Shown here: one piece after another, positions 39,926 to 48,073 of the stretch
How positions within the stretch are numbered: the first letter of the stretch is position 1
How the letters are laid out: the number at the start of each line of letters is the position of its first letter
IMG/VR virus record: IMGVR_UViG_3300009177_000028
Location: 140,388 to 204,387 of that record
Source of the DNA: a virus
Length of the DNA: 64,000 bases
Reading direction: 5' to 3' (one strand)
Position numbers and translations under genes: made by a program
The notes under the pieces: generated by a model
Seen by the model: the letters and a program-made list of their open reading frames with translations, nothing else
Told to the model about the DNA's origin: nothing
The model's database searches: none

Positions 39926-41308
39926 ATGGACAACGAAACTCGCGTTTTCAAGATTCCTTCCGATAACTTGGGAGTCCTGGAAGAGAAGTTCAAAAAGCTT
40001 GCTCGGCGAGCCAAGAAGCTCAACCTTCCTGCACCTACCTTCACCGAGATCAAGGTGGAGCGTATTCAAAAGAAGAACCCCCATACCGACATGGTGGAGC
40101 GTACGTACCTCCTTCACCACATTACGGTCGACTCTGGTTGTGCAGTTGTGAAGGTTCAGGGTTGGACCTTCATTGCTACCATTCAGCACACCGAAGAAGG
40201 GAACATCATCCGCAAGGTGGGGAGGGCGGAGATCCCGGTGCAGTATCGTACTGTCACCAACTTGTGTGAGCACTGTAATACCAACCGCTATCGCAAGGAT
40301 ACCTACATCCTTTCCCATGAGGATGGTTCCTACAAGCAGGTTGGTCGTAACTGCTTGGCTGACTTTTTCGGACATGATGCTCTCATGTACGCCGAGCGCG
40401 CCCAGTACCTGACGGACCTGGACGCACTTGGTGAGAGCATGGAAGACGAGATGGGATTCGGGGGTGGAGGTGGTCCGTCCTACGAGCCTCTGGAGACATA
40501 CCTGGGATATGTCGCCGAGTGTATCAAGCTGGACGGCTGGATGAGCCGAGGTAAGGCGCGCGAGCTGAACATGGAGGGATGTGCGACCTGCGAGATTGCG
40601 CAGAAGCACCTACATCCTCGGCTTGCTGGGCCTCACTTCAAGCCGATGTTTTCCTCACCTTCTCCCGAGTCTTTCCAGGTGGGAGAGGCTGCCATCGAGT
40701 GGGCGGCTGACATCGAAGGTGAGGAAATTCCCGACTACCTCCACAACATTCGCACCATTGCCCGCAGGTGTGTTTACGAGGGACGCGACATGGGCCTTGC
40801 GGCCAGCATTGTTGCCGCGTATCAACGACACCTCAGTACCCTTCGGTGGAAGGAGCTTCAGGCCAAGCGTGCGGAAATTGCCCAGCATGTGGGCAATGTG
40901 GGAGATCGTGTGCGCATGAAGGTAATGGTGGAGAAGGTGGTTCAATGTGATAGCCAGTGGGGCACTTCACACCTTCATATCATGTCGGATGACAACGGCA
41001 ACGTTTTCATCTGGTTTGCTTCTTCGGGCGCGCATGAGACGGGGAGCGAGATCATCCTGAAGGGGACCATCAAAAAGCACGATGTGCGAGATGGTGTCAA
41101 GCAGAATGTTTTGACCCGCTGTGAGGAAGTGGAATTGAAAACCTACTTCGTTATGGTGGATGATACCAAGTACACCTTCCAAGCTGAAAAGGAGTTGGAG
41201 GTGCGCAAGCTCCTGCGTGAGAAGTTGGGCGTAGCGAAGCTGCCCAAGGGTACGCGCATCATCGAAGATGTCCCGCAGGTGGTGTCGGAAGAAAGGGTGG
41301 CGGTGTAA
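39926..41308 (+). CDS. large conserved zinc / OB-like protein
   Basis: 460 residues, GAAGGGAG upstream. Zinc cluster CEHCNTNRYRKDTYIL with following KQVGRNCLADFFG, a Gly-rich linker (about 177-184), a helical middle, then a C-terminal domain with GNVFIWFASSGAHETG, ILKGTIKKHDVRDGVKQNVLTRCE, resembling the OB-like module of uncharacterised plasmid and phage proteins. Single-stranded nucleic-acid binding is likely from fold. Own promoter; heads the coupled run to 43.9 kb. Confidence 0.78.
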   Translation: MDNETRVFKIPSDNLGVLEEKFKKLARRAKKLNLPAPTFTEIKVERIQKKNPHTDMVERTYLLHHITVDSGCAVVKVQGWTFIATIQHTEEGNIIRKVGRAEIPVQYRTVTNLCEHCNTNRYRKDTYILSHEDGSYKQVGRNCLADFFGHDALMYAERAQYLTDLDALGESMEDEMGFGGGGGPSYEPLETYLGYVAECIKLDGWMSRGKARELNMEGCATCEIAQKHLHPRLAGPHFKPMFSSPSPESFQVGEAAIEWAADIEGEEIPDYLHNIRTIARRCVYEGRDMGLAASIVAAYQRHLSTLRWKELQAKRAEIAQHVGNVGDRVRMKVMVEKVVQCDSQWGTSHLHIMSDDNGNVFIWFASSGAHETGSEIILKGTIKKHDVRDGVKQNVLTRCEEVELKTYFVMVDDTKYTFQAEKELEVRKLLREKLGVAKLPKGTRIIEDVPQVVSEERVAV

Positions 41309-41502
41309 TGAAATTGGAGTTGCGAGACCCGGGTATGCATCCACTCACATTGGATGTAATTACTTTTGACGATGTGGTAATGAATCTTCGTAAATATAAC
41401 ACGGACTTCACTACCGCTTTTCTTTCAAGAGACGGAGTTGTATTCATGAATGCTCGGCGTCAGGTGGGCGACCGCACCTGGAACATTAGGCTCACAACAT
41501 AG
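41308..41502 (+). CDS. small hypothetical protein
   Basis: 64 residues; ATG shares one base with the upstream TAA. MKLELRDPGMHPLTLDVITFDDVV, DGVVFMNARRQVGDRTWNIRL: beta-rich. Unknown. Confidence 0.6.
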   Translation: MKLELRDPGMHPLTLDVITFDDVVMNLRKYNTDFTTAFLSRDGVVFMNARRQVGDRTWNIRLTT

Positions 41503-41511
41503 CGGGGTGTA

Positions 41512-41724
41512 ATGAATCACAATCAGATTCAGGAGATTGCGACCAAGTATGATCTTGGTCGCGTTCACTTTCAATACAACATCGCTCAGAATACGGGGCG
41601 AGAGTTTGAAGTAGGATATGTGACGGTGGATGGTAGGAGGGAGTTGTTCTGTAAACGACAACCCAATACCAATCCCGACCAATTCTATCTCTGTAATGAA
41701 TTCCGCAAACTGGAGGAGGCGTGA
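41512..41724 (+). CDS. small hypothetical protein
   Basis: 70 residues. HNQIQEIATKYDLGRVHFQYN, GREFEVGYVTVDGRRELF. Beta-hairpin-like. Unknown. Confidence 0.6.
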   Translation: MNHNQIQEIATKYDLGRVHFQYNIAQNTGREFEVGYVTVDGRRELFCKRQPNTNPDQFYLCNEFRKLEEA

Positions 41725-41726
41725 CT

Positions 41727-42116
41727 ATGGATAAGCTGGAGTGGGGAATCAACCCCGAGGGTGAGAAGGCCATTGCTTACGGCGCACGAGCTATCTACAA
41801 TGGGCCGGGCACGTTGGATCTCCTCTGGGATCGTCAGTGCATGGTGGGTGGGGAGCCGGGGCAACGTGAGGAATTCTGTAAGTTCCTCAATGAGTACGGC
41901 ATACCTGCAATCAAGGATCTCACCAAGAAGGAGTTTCTGCGCGGAAGTGAGGACCGACAGTTGCATACCCAGCTTCACGGCTGGCATATCACGGTGAGCC
42001 CGAAAGGTTCCTGTGGATATCTCTACATCGGTGTCTTTCCTGTGGATAACGGAGACCCGAACTACATTCCCGCACCTGTCCCTTCTCCCAAGGTGAAGTC
42101 CAGCAAACGAAGGTAG
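41727..42116 (+). CDS. hypothetical protein
   Basis: 129 residues from ATG 41727; GTG 41721 in a GTGA overlap would add two residues. MDKLEWGINPEGEKAIAYGARAIYN; contains GWHITVSPKGSCGYLYIGVF. Ends in a basic KSSKRR tail with TAG. Unknown. Confidence 0.65.
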   Translation: MDKLEWGINPEGEKAIAYGARAIYNGPGTLDLLWDRQCMVGGEPGQREEFCKFLNEYGIPAIKDLTKKEFLRGSEDRQLHTQLHGWHITVSPKGSCGYLYIGVFPVDNGDPNYIPAPVPSPKVKSSKRR

Positions 42117-42122
42117 GTAGAT

Positions 42123-42503
42123 ATGGAAGTAGGAACCAGCCGTACCGATGGTGTGGTTGTAATCACAAGGTTCACCGAGTATTACCTTGTGGAATGTTCC
42201 ATGTGCCACTGGAGACAATCTTACGAGTCGGCACATACGGCTGGTTGGTTGGCATTCTGCCATAACCGCAACTTCCGTAAAGAGGGCTGTGGAAGCAGGA
42301 GAACGATCATGATTGGTGTCTACGATGTGAGTGAGGCTGACGAAGCGGCGTCCGACAAGGAAACCGCCCTGCGCAATCTTCGGTCGCAGGTGGAGAGAGG
42401 TGAGACTCCCGCCATCATCGACATGTACGAGCGCGCAGCGTGGCAGTGTGGGGCCACGGTGGCAGAGACGGAGGCCACTATCAAGAAGGGTAGGGTCAAG
42501 TAA
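42123..42503 (+). CDS. hypothetical protein
   Basis: 126 residues. ECSMCHWRQSYESAHTAGWLAFCHN resembles a divergent zinc finger (CxxC...CH), followed by a helical acidic half ending EATIKKGRVK. Unknown. Confidence 0.6.
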   Translation: MEVGTSRTDGVVVITRFTEYYLVECSMCHWRQSYESAHTAGWLAFCHNRNFRKEGCGSRRTIMIGVYDVSEADEAASDKETALRNLRSQVERGETPAIIDMYERAAWQCGATVAETEATIKKGRVK

Positions 42504-42529
42504 CTCACTATCAGGCCCTTAGACTCCGA

Positions 42530-42691
42530 ATGGGAGATAAGGTGCGCCTAAGACTGCGAGGCCAGGTTTCTGTAGTAGAGGTGACACATATCGCACATGA
42601 TGTATTGATCAAAGTGGTCTACATTAGTGTGGTTGCGAATGATGGGATGTCGTACCATAGCATCCCACATCACAAGTTTGAAAAGGAGTGA
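42530..42691 (+). CDS. 53-residue KOW/SH3-like microprotein
   Basis: ATG 42530 to TGA 42691. MGDKVRLRLRGQVSVVEVTH opens like small KOW/SH3 barrels (GD.V....G.V..V), then IKVVYISVVANDG. It fills the otherwise empty gap and ends next to the AAGGAG of the following gene. Confidence 0.55.
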   Translation: MGDKVRLRLRGQVSVVEVTHIAHDVLIKVVYISVVANDGMSYHSIPHHKFEKE

Positions 42692-42694
42692 GTA

Positions 42695-42880
42695 ATGAAA
42701 TTCACACTGACAATCGAATTGGGCAACGAGGCCATGCGCACTCGGGGCCACCTGGCCGCCAAACTGAAAGAGGTGGCCAAAGATGTTCTCAGCTCGCCGG
42801 CCACTGTCAAGAACGAAGGTCGGAAACTTCGTGACATCAACGGCAACACTGTCGGTGAATGGAAGTTCGAGGAGGATTGA
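42695..42880 (+). CDS. small hypothetical protein
   Basis: 61 residues, AAAAGGAG upstream. MKFTLTIELGNEAMRTRGHLAAKLKEVAKDV...GEWKFEED: strand, helix, strand, a pattern I know from many small phage proteins. Unknown. Confidence 0.65.
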   Translation: MKFTLTIELGNEAMRTRGHLAAKLKEVAKDVLSSPATVKNEGRKLRDINGNTVGEWKFEED

Positions 42881-42883
42881 CCC

Positions 42884-43111
42884 ATGAGTGAAAACCACTT
42901 TGGATTCCAAGTTCCCAACTTGGATGACACTACGTGTAATCCGAAAGAGTACCTGGATACGGCAAGTGTGCTGGAGAATCTCTCCAAGTACCTTCGTCAC
43001 AAGGCAGCGGCTCAGATTGCGCGCAAGCGTGGGAACATGACCACTGCCATCATGAACGACCAGAAGTGCGATGCTCTCTTCAAGAAGTTGCCCGATTGGG
43101 CTAGGTGGTGA
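42884..43111 (+). CDS. small helical hypothetical protein
   Basis: 75 residues. PKEYLDTASVLENLSKYLRHKAAAQIARKRGN: helical; ends LPDWARW. Related by pattern to the gene at 43609 (Y....K..G....A). Confidence 0.6.
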   Translation: MSENHFGFQVPNLDDTTCNPKEYLDTASVLENLSKYLRHKAAAQIARKRGNMTTAIMNDQKCDALFKKLPDWARW

Positions 43112-43114
43112 ATC

Positions 43115-43612
43115 ATGCTACAAATGAGTATTCGTAATGTTGCACATCAGATTGTGCAGCATGAGCTACTCGGGAAGGGTCGAGAGAAGGAAGGTCTCTA
43201 CCTCAACTTCGACCTGCGCATGAGTCACCACACCGACCGTGGGTCCTACGACCAGAGCAGAGGTCTGCACCTTCTGTACTACGTTCACCCACACGGCACC
43301 TACGTCACTGTCTTTGCCAGCGTGACCAAATCACCTTTCGCTACCCTTCGTGATGTCAAGGAATGGAAGCACGAATGCACGCATGATTCGTGCTGGCGAG
43401 ACATCAACACCTTTTCGCAGGTGTACTTCGATATGGCGGAATGCATCAACTCTGCTCTTCAGAAAAACAAGTTGGATGCTATCGCACCAAAGGATATGCA
43501 CGAGTACAACAGCTTTGGTCGGAGCGGTTTGTACGAGTGGGTACCTGTCGAGGTGACCAAGGATCCGGAAGACGACCGCAACTATCGCAGGTTGGTCAAG
43601 GTACTCCGATGA
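43115..43612 (+). CDS. hypothetical protein
   Basis: 165 residues. YLNFDLRMSHHTDRGSYDQSRGLHLLYYVHPHGTYVTVFA strands, then KHECTHDSCWRDINTF. ATGA overlap to the next gene. Unknown. Confidence 0.65.
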   Translation: MLQMSIRNVAHQIVQHELLGKGREKEGLYLNFDLRMSHHTDRGSYDQSRGLHLLYYVHPHGTYVTVFASVTKSPFATLRDVKEWKHECTHDSCWRDINTFSQVYFDMAECINSALQKNKLDAIAPKDMHEYNSFGRSGLYEWVPVEVTKDPEDDRNYRRLVKVLR

Positions 43613-43908
43613 CCCCACAAGAAATGCGCACACTGTCGTACAAGTGTGGTCAGATGGGATACCGCAACTTGGCGATGTACTGGTCAGAAAAAGCGTCAGA
43701 GAAGGAGATTGCAATGAATCAGATGCGATTGTGCGATGCGGGCATTCGGGAGCAAGAGTGGGCGCAAAAGCTCATCAACGAAAAGCAGCTTCCTTCCGAC
43801 ATCTCCTACAAAGACTTCCTGGATCACGGTGTGTATGATGCTCGGACCGATGAGGTCATGCTCACTATCAAGGGTGTGTGCCTCAAGTTCAAAGTAGAAC
43901 GAGGATGA
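43609..43908 (+). CDS. hypothetical protein
   Basis: 99 residues from ATG 43609 in an ATGA overlap. TLSYKCGQMGYRNLAMYWSEKASEKEIAMNQMRL: helical; ends CLKFKVERG. Unknown. Confidence 0.6.
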   Translation: MTPQEMRTLSYKCGQMGYRNLAMYWSEKASEKEIAMNQMRLCDAGIREQEWAQKLINEKQLPSDISYKDFLDHGVYDARTDEVMLTIKGVCLKFKVERG

Positions 43909-43978
43909 ACTAAAAAACTCTGTATAGCAAATCGCCTTGGTAACGTCTCGGTAACCAAAGGGATATAAGGTGATTCAT

Positions 43979-44287
43979 ATGAAGACAGGTCTGGTTTGTG
44001 TTGCCTTGTTGGTTTCGGGGGTTGCGTGTTCGACATCCACCGAGGAGTCGGATAGTGCAATTGGAAGTGAGTCAAGCGCATACACAACTTTCGGATATTG
44101 TGAGGTCAATTCAACCACGAACACTCTCACTGGGCGATGTCGAGGCGGACTTTCTTACTGTTGTGCCAATCCAGTCTCTACCTGCACAGCAGGAGCGGTG
44201 GCTGGGGGAGTATCGTACTTCTACTCCTCTATGTGTGGGGTGGTGGCGTACGACAATACCGTGCACTGTACCGAATGGTGTAGATAA
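43979..44287 (+). CDS. Cys-rich lipoprotein
   Basis: 102 residues from ATG 43979. Signal peptide with lipobox SGVAC (Cys20), short Ser/Glu-rich linker, then nine Cys in the mature domain (CEVNSTTNTLTGRC, YCCANPVSTC, MCGVV, CTEWC), implying a disulfide-rich secreted fold. Followed by a strong terminator, so probably a single-gene transcript. Confidence 0.75.
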   Translation: MKTGLVCVALLVSGVACSTSTEESDSAIGSESSAYTTFGYCEVNSTTNTLTGRCRGGLSYCCANPVSTCTAGAVAGGVSYFYSSMCGVVAYDNTVHCTEWCR

Positions 44288-44301
44288 GAAGTTGTAGGTA
44301 G

Positions 44302-44337
44302 GAAGGGGCCGCTAGGGATCATTCTAGCGGCCCCTTC
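44302..44337 (+). terminator. strong hairpin terminator
   Basis: 14-bp perfect stem (44302-44315 with 44324-44337; core AAGGGGCCGCTAG/CTAGCGGCCCCTT), 8-nt loop, then TCTCT. Ends the lipoprotein transcript. Confidence 0.8.
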
Positions 44338-44367
44338 TCTCTGCCAACCAAAAGAGAGGAGTAAGAC

Positions 44368-44820
44368 ATGCTGGTCAACTTGAACGGTTCGTACGATAAG
44401 CTCCTTCAACACCTTCAGACGGGTCTCTATCTGGTCAAAGATATGATGGCCCAGCACATCATCTTCATGGAGGAAAAAGGCTGGTACGAATTCGATCATG
44501 AGTGGCCGGAATTCCAGGGAGATGTTGACTCACGTTTGAAGTCACTTCGGGAGAGGTTCGATAAAGGAATCTACTTCAACGACTTTGGTTCCTGCGACTC
44601 ACCCGAGCAGTTTCTTTCCCACCATTACGGGAAAGTTTTGCAGGAATCGGAACACCGATACTGCGTTTTCTTTACACCGATGTCCAAGGAAGATCATCCT
44701 GGTTATCGGTGGCACAAGAATGGTCCTTACATTGGTGCAAAAGAGCAGCAGTGTGAGCACTTCGGTGATGAGCCGGAGATTGACCACATCTACCAATTCC
44801 ACATCTACCGAAAGAGATAA
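44368..44820 (+). CDS. hypothetical protein
   Basis: 150 residues, GAGAGGAG upstream. LLQHLQTGLYLVKDMMAQHIIFMEEKGWYEF, later YGKVLQESEHRYCVFFTPMS, rich in Tyr/His at the end. Unknown. Confidence 0.65.
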   Translation: MLVNLNGSYDKLLQHLQTGLYLVKDMMAQHIIFMEEKGWYEFDHEWPEFQGDVDSRLKSLRERFDKGIYFNDFGSCDSPEQFLSHHYGKVLQESEHRYCVFFTPMSKEDHPGYRWHKNGPYIGAKEQQCEHFGDEPEIDHIYQFHIYRKR

Positions 44821-44821
44821 C

Positions 44822-45010
44822 ATGTCTATTCACATTATCATCAATGGGGCGCGCAAGGTGGAGCGTGAGCGCGACTCCGGCAAAAAGGAATGGTGGGTCA
44901 TGCACCCATCCAACGATTCCATTCTCGCCTACTGTGATTCCGAAGAAGAGGCCGATAAGGTTATCTCCTCTTTCAATGAAGTATCTTCAGCTCTATCAGG
45001 GCAGAGGTGA
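44822..45010 (+). CDS. small hypothetical protein
   Basis: 62 residues from ATG 44822, two bases after the previous stop. MSIHIIINGARKVERERDSG..WWVMHP, then helix DSEEEADKVISSF. Unknown. Confidence 0.55.
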   Translation: MSIHIIINGARKVERERDSGKKEWWVMHPSNDSILAYCDSEEEADKVISSFNEVSSALSGQR

Positions 45011-45120
45011 GTACAGTTCTCTTCATGTGATTCTGGGTGTCCACATCCAGGACAGCAGGTACAATCCTCTTCATATTGATCACATGAGTTACAGATTGGG
45101 ATTCTCGGAATATCCACCAT
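44929..45120 (-). CDS. possible Cys-rich zinc protein, antisense
   Basis: 63 residues from minus-strand ATG at 45120, over the end of the preceding plus-strand gene and the gap after it. CNSC...CTCCPGCGHPESHEENCTHLC is very unlike a random shadow frame and resembles zinc-ribbon proteins elsewhere here. Still uncertain because of the 80-nt antisense overlap. Confidence 0.35.
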   Translation of the reverse strand: MVDIPRIPICNSCDQYEEDCTCCPGCGHPESHEENCTHLCPDRAEDTSLKEEITLSASSSESQ

Positions 45121-45139
45121 CACACCTGTAGGTTTTGAG

Positions 45140-45424
45140 ATGAACTTCAAAAACGTTCAAGATTTTTTCAAGAGCTGGGGCATGTATCCAAGTGGGGAGG
45201 ATACAGACGACTACAGCCCCGATGTCATCGAACAGGGCATCAATCGCGGTTGCTACTTCAAACTGATTGAGGAGGCCAAGCGAGCAAACGGTGATTCGTT
45301 TGCGCAGTTCTGCTCACGTCAGATTGACGCCACGGATGATGCCTTCTACCTGACCGCCGATTCTTGGGGCGAGCTGGAGGACGCTTGGGCGGAATGGACG
45401 ATGCACAACGCGGTAGGCGTCTGA
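45140..45424 (+). CDS. hypothetical acidic protein
   Basis: 94 residues. MNFKNVQDFFKSWGMYPSGEDTDDY, IEQGINRGCYFKLIEEAKR, then LTADSWGELEDAWAEW. Helical. Unknown. Confidence 0.6.
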   Translation: MNFKNVQDFFKSWGMYPSGEDTDDYSPDVIEQGINRGCYFKLIEEAKRANGDSFAQFCSRQIDATDDAFYLTADSWGELEDAWAEWTMHNAVGV

Positions 45425-45455
45425 TCGACCAAGACTGATTCATCCAACTTTTAGC

Positions 45456-45483
45456 TTGACTCATTCAATCCAAGAATTATAAT
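45456..45483 (+). promoter_or_regulatory. sigma70-like promoter, 16-bp spacer
   Basis: TTGACT (45456), 16 nt, consensus TATAAT (45478). Best promoter in the window. The 150-nt leader to 45633 holds a TTCCGG/CCGGAA hairpin and the shared 24-nt motif. Confidence 0.75.
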
Positions 45484-45568
45484 TGAGGTCATCCCCGTAG
45501 CGGAGGATCCACTCTACTACCAGAACCCTATAAATTCCTCAGTAATTCCGGATAATTACCGGAAGTGT

Positions 45569-45592
45569 TTCTCGACAAACGAATGAGGGATC
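45569..45592 (+). promoter_or_regulatory. 24-nt motif shared with 1453-1476
   Basis: TTCTCGACAAA.GAATG.GGGATC, 22 of 24 identical to the left-compartment copy. Here it is downstream of a good promoter, within the leader, which favours an RNA or operator role over a promoter. Confidence 0.55.
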
Positions 45593-45632
45593 TATGGGAG
45601 AAGTAAGTATATAGAGGATCAGGAGGAGCATC

Positions 45633-45815
45633 ATGAGTGTCAAGGTGGGTGATAAGTACCCCTGGAACAACAAGGGTGCTATTCTTCAGGTGGTGGAAGT
45701 AAAAGGTCGGAAGGTAAAGTTCGAGGTGTTTGGAGCTGTTCCCTTGTATGGGAGCATGAGACTTCAGGACTTTACCGAGAAGTACCTCAGCAGAAAAGTA
45801 CGAAAAGCAGCATGA
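45633..45815 (+). CDS. small SH3-like protein
   Basis: 60 residues, AGGAGGAGC upstream. VGDKYPWNNKGAILQVVEVKGRKVKFEVFG: barrel-like strand pattern; ends YLSRKVRKAA (basic). ATGA overlap with the next gene. Confidence 0.6.
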   Translation: MSVKVGDKYPWNNKGAILQVVEVKGRKVKFEVFGAVPLYGSMRLQDFTEKYLSRKVRKAA

Positions 45816-46018
45816 AGTGGCCAGCTCAATTCATTCTGGAATTACGTTGGCCCCGAGATATCCCAGTGTGGTGGGATTGGCGGCAGAGGTGGGGAGTGGA
45901 CACACATCAGGTCGAGCAAGGGAATTGGCCTGATGGTTCCCCTATGAGCCCCGCCACCACACGTATTCACTGGTGGGTTTGGACCCTAATCATCATCTGG
46001 AAAACGAGAAAGTCATGA
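45812..46018 (+). CDS. Trp-rich small protein
   Basis: 68 residues in an ATGA overlap. Ten Trp (WWDWRQRWGVD, IHWWVWTLIIIWKTRKS). The C-terminal WWVWTLIIIW could be membrane-inserted. ATGA overlap to the next gene. Unknown. Confidence 0.6.
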   Translation: MKWPAQFILELRWPRDIPVWWDWRQRWGVDTHQVEQGNWPDGSPMSPATTRIHWWVWTLIIIWKTRKS

Positions 46019-46356
46019 ACCGAAAAGAAGTTGAGAATCTCCGTCTCCGAAAGTCGGATGATCTGGTCAAGCTGGCGGCTGACTTGGGATACGACTCCGC
46101 CCCTCAGCAGCTCCAATGTAACAATGGGGCACACGTCTCCGGACTTCTCAACTTCTTTGACGACAATCCTGGTGCCATGGAAGTTCTTCAGGAGTGGATT
46201 CTGGAGAACTACGGCCTAGGTGAGGATGTCGAGGACGAAGAGGAAGAGAGTGAAGAGGGTTACATTCACGACAGCATGGAAGAATGTGCGGTCGCAGGTG
46301 ACCATCTCAAATCATGTGATGATGACGGTTACTGCAACAACTGTGGTTTCCAGTGA
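46015..46356 (+). CDS. acidic protein with C-terminal zinc knuckle
   Basis: 113 residues from ATG 46015. ADLGYDSAPQQLQCNNGAHVSGLLNFFDDNPGAMEVLQEW helical domain, an acidic run (EDEEEESEE), then CAVAGDHLKSCDDDGYCNNCGF. Unknown. Confidence 0.65.
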   Translation: MNRKEVENLRLRKSDDLVKLAADLGYDSAPQQLQCNNGAHVSGLLNFFDDNPGAMEVLQEWILENYGLGEDVEDEEEESEEGYIHDSMEECAVAGDHLKSCDDDGYCNNCGFQ

Positions 46357-46367
46357 AGGAGGATGTC

Positions 46368-46643
46368 ATGGACTTCAACAAGTTTCCGTTCAAGAAGACG
46401 TTTCCGCACACGGGTAGTGACTTCTCCGCCACCCACGCAGCAGAGAGTTGGCTGAAGGAAAATGGATTCAGCCTGGGGACCATGTGTTCTCCCGAGCCGC
46501 GAGCCATCATGAAGGGAGAAGTGTTCCTGCCGAAGTGGCATCACTTCTCGACCAAGGATCATGCATCCTTCGATGGGGTTGCGACGGCTACCAACTGGCG
46601 CACGGGTGACGTAACGGTCTACCTCAAGGCCGAGCCAGTGTGA
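46368..46643 (+). CDS. hypothetical protein
   Basis: 91 residues from ATG 46368, AAGGAGG upstream. FNKFPFKKTFPHTGSDFSATHAAESWLKENGFSLG; strand-rich end DVTVYLKAEPV. Unknown. Confidence 0.6.
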   Translation: MDFNKFPFKKTFPHTGSDFSATHAAESWLKENGFSLGTMCSPEPRAIMKGEVFLPKWHHFSTKDHASFDGVATATNWRTGDVTVYLKAEPV

Positions 46644-46649
46644 TATGCT

Positions 46650-46716
46650 TACCGTCCGCCAGCACTACGTCCTACGTACGGTATCGCTAGCGGTAATCCT
46701 CCTACTTTGGATTACC
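46650..46716 (+). ncRNA. paired hairpins in a leader
   Basis: TACCGT/ACGGTA (46650, 46678) encloses CCTACG words, then GGTAATCC/GGATTACC (46692-46699, 46709-46716) is a perfect 8-bp stem. Lies 22 nt before the next ATG; no U tract. Confidence 0.45.
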
Positions 46717-46737
46717 TGCAAGTAAAGGAGAACTCAA

Positions 46738-47007
46738 ATGTGCAATGGTGAGAGCTGTCGTATCGAGAAGGGGAATGAAGGTCCCACTCTCAATCACGTC
46801 TACAACAACCTACTCCAACGCTGGGGTGCTAATGGCACCGATGCTTCCCCCGAGTGTGAGGATTGCGGATGCGACCTCACAGGTAAGGAAGTGTACGAGA
46901 CCAGCACCAACTGGTTGTGCGCCGAGTGCAAGGAAAAGGATGACGAGACCTACCACGAGCCAATCTGGCAGGAAGACTTCTACGCAGGTCGGTACGTGGC
47001 CAGGTGA
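46738..47007 (+). CDS. zinc-ribbon protein
   Basis: 89 residues, AAAGGAG upstream. NGESC, then CEDCGCDLTGKEV...WLCAEC, a treble-clef-like pair of knuckles. Ends FYAGRYVAR. Unknown. Confidence 0.7.
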   Translation: MCNGESCRIEKGNEGPTLNHVYNNLLQRWGANGTDASPECEDCGCDLTGKEVYETSTNWLCAECKEKDDETYHEPIWQEDFYAGRYVAR

Positions 47008-47008
47008 A

Positions 47009-47377
47009 TCACTCCTGGTCTTTCTCGATGGTATGACAGACGGTTACACGTCGCATTGAGACATCGCTCAGGCGCAGGTTACTTCCCTGGTGGATGGCGA
47101 AGTTCTTCAGGATGTGTGCCTTGACCGTCTTCTGCATTTCTTCGTAGGTACTTGGAGTTACATTGAATCCATGTAGGACGAAGTGAATCAAAGCCTCCAT
47201 ATCCATTGAGTCGCAATCGAATCGCCGGAAGATACCGAGGATCGTTTCCTGAATTCGGTGGTTCTCAAACGTACTGATGGATACAGTAGGGCGCCTGGTG
47301 GGACGCAGCATGTTGCTGTAGGATGAGGCAAACGGAAGAGTCTTGGGCTTGGTCATCGCAGAGACATAATAGCGCAT
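47009..47377 (-). CDS. minus-strand paralogue A of the gene at 52534
   Basis: 122 residues (ATG 47377; an inner ATG at 47356 is possible). A helical domain IQETILGIFRRFD..SMDMEALIHFVLHGFNV, then KAHILKNFAIHQGSNLRLSDVSMRRVTV, aligns along its length with the product of 52534-52845. Both are isolated minus-strand genes among plus-strand operons, which suits regulators; no DNA-binding motif is recognised. Confidence 0.7.
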   Translation of the reverse strand: MRYYVSAMTKPKTLPFASSYSNMLRPTRRPTVSISTFENHRIQETILGIFRRFDCDSMDMEALIHFVLHGFNVTPSTYEEMQKTVKAHILKNFAIHQGSNLRLSDVSMRRVTVCHTIEKDQE

Positions 47378-47436
47378 GAGCCGCCTGTTTGGGAAGTAAA
47401 ATCGGCAGCGACCTCAGCTATTGAACGTGGGATAAG

Positions 47437-47445
47437 TTATCCACA
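47437..47445 (+). promoter_or_regulatory. DnaA-box-like pair
   Basis: TTATCCACA is a consensus DnaA box, preceded by an inverted near-copy (GTGGGATAA, 47428-47436). A single pair is weak evidence for an origin. Confidence 0.3.
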
Positions 47446-47468
47446 TTGGGGAAAGGAAGGTTGCAATA

Positions 47469-47648
47469 ATGAAACGGTCGGAGATTCCCGGATTCATAAG
47501 TGAAATGAACGCAATGTTTGCGCAGCAGATGTCGGCTCTTCCGGTCAAGAAGAAGGCACTGGAGGACATGAAGGCAGGATTCAGCGATGGTGTGCGAATA
47601 TGCATCCATATGCTCCAAGAAAAGGGACACCTGAAAGTGGAGGAATGA
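47469..47648 (+). CDS. 59-residue helical protein
   Basis: ATG 47469 (GAAAGGAAGG upstream) to TGA 47648. MKRSEIPGFISEMNAMFAQQ, then KKKALEDMKAGFSDGVRICIHML. The stop overlaps an ATG (47645) that could start the following lipoprotein. Unknown. Confidence 0.6.
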   Translation: MKRSEIPGFISEMNAMFAQQMSALPVKKKALEDMKAGFSDGVRICIHMLQEKGHLKVEE

Positions 47649-47650
47649 CC

Positions 47651-48067
47651 ATGAAACACATCTCTCTCGTGAGCGTCTTCTTACTTGCCTGTAGCAGCGC
47701 TACCTACGTCTACCCCAACCCCAACTCTACCGAGAATGGGGTAGACGGTGGTTCCAAGTCGGATGACAGTGGAGATCCAACCATCTCCGGGAAGGATGTG
47801 AGTCAAACGGATTCTTCTACCACCAACACCGACACTGGTTCACCTGTCAACACGCCCGACTCGTCAACCACACCTGATACCACACCGGATACTGGTGTCG
47901 GAAACGCACCCGATGCTGGGAGTAGTTGTGTGCGTCAATCCAACCTGGACTACCAGTGTGGCGGAGCTGGGCCCAAGAACTACCTATGCAGTACCAGCAT
48001 GCCACCTGGTCAAGGGTGCAACTTGTACGAGCACTCGGTCAACGGGTATGTTTACTGCTGTCCGTGA
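47651..48067 (+). CDS. lipoprotein with Thr/Ser/Asp-rich linker
   Basis: 138 residues from ATG 47651 (or 47645). Signal peptide with lipobox LLAC (Cys12). A long low-complexity linker (DSSTTNTDTGSPVNTPDSS) with DAGSS at its end, a style typical of Myxococcota surface lipoproteins, then a compact six-Cys domain (CVRQSNLDYQCGG, CSTSMPPGQGC, VYCCP). Surface-exposed disulfide domain inferred. Confidence 0.75.
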   Translation: MKHISLVSVFLLACSSATYVYPNPNSTENGVDGGSKSDDSGDPTISGKDVSQTDSSTTNTDTGSPVNTPDSSTTPDTTPDTGVGNAPDAGSSCVRQSNLDYQCGGAGPKNYLCSTSMPPGQGCNLYEHSVNGYVYCCP

Positions 48068-48073
48068 GGCACC

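Noticed and set aside
39860-40609. 249-residue minus-strand ORF
   Set aside because: Antisense to the 460-residue zinc/OB-like gene; codon use and motifs favour the plus strand.
47428-47445. Replication origin from a DnaA-box pair
   Set aside because: One box pair without AT-rich unwinding region or iterons is insufficient.
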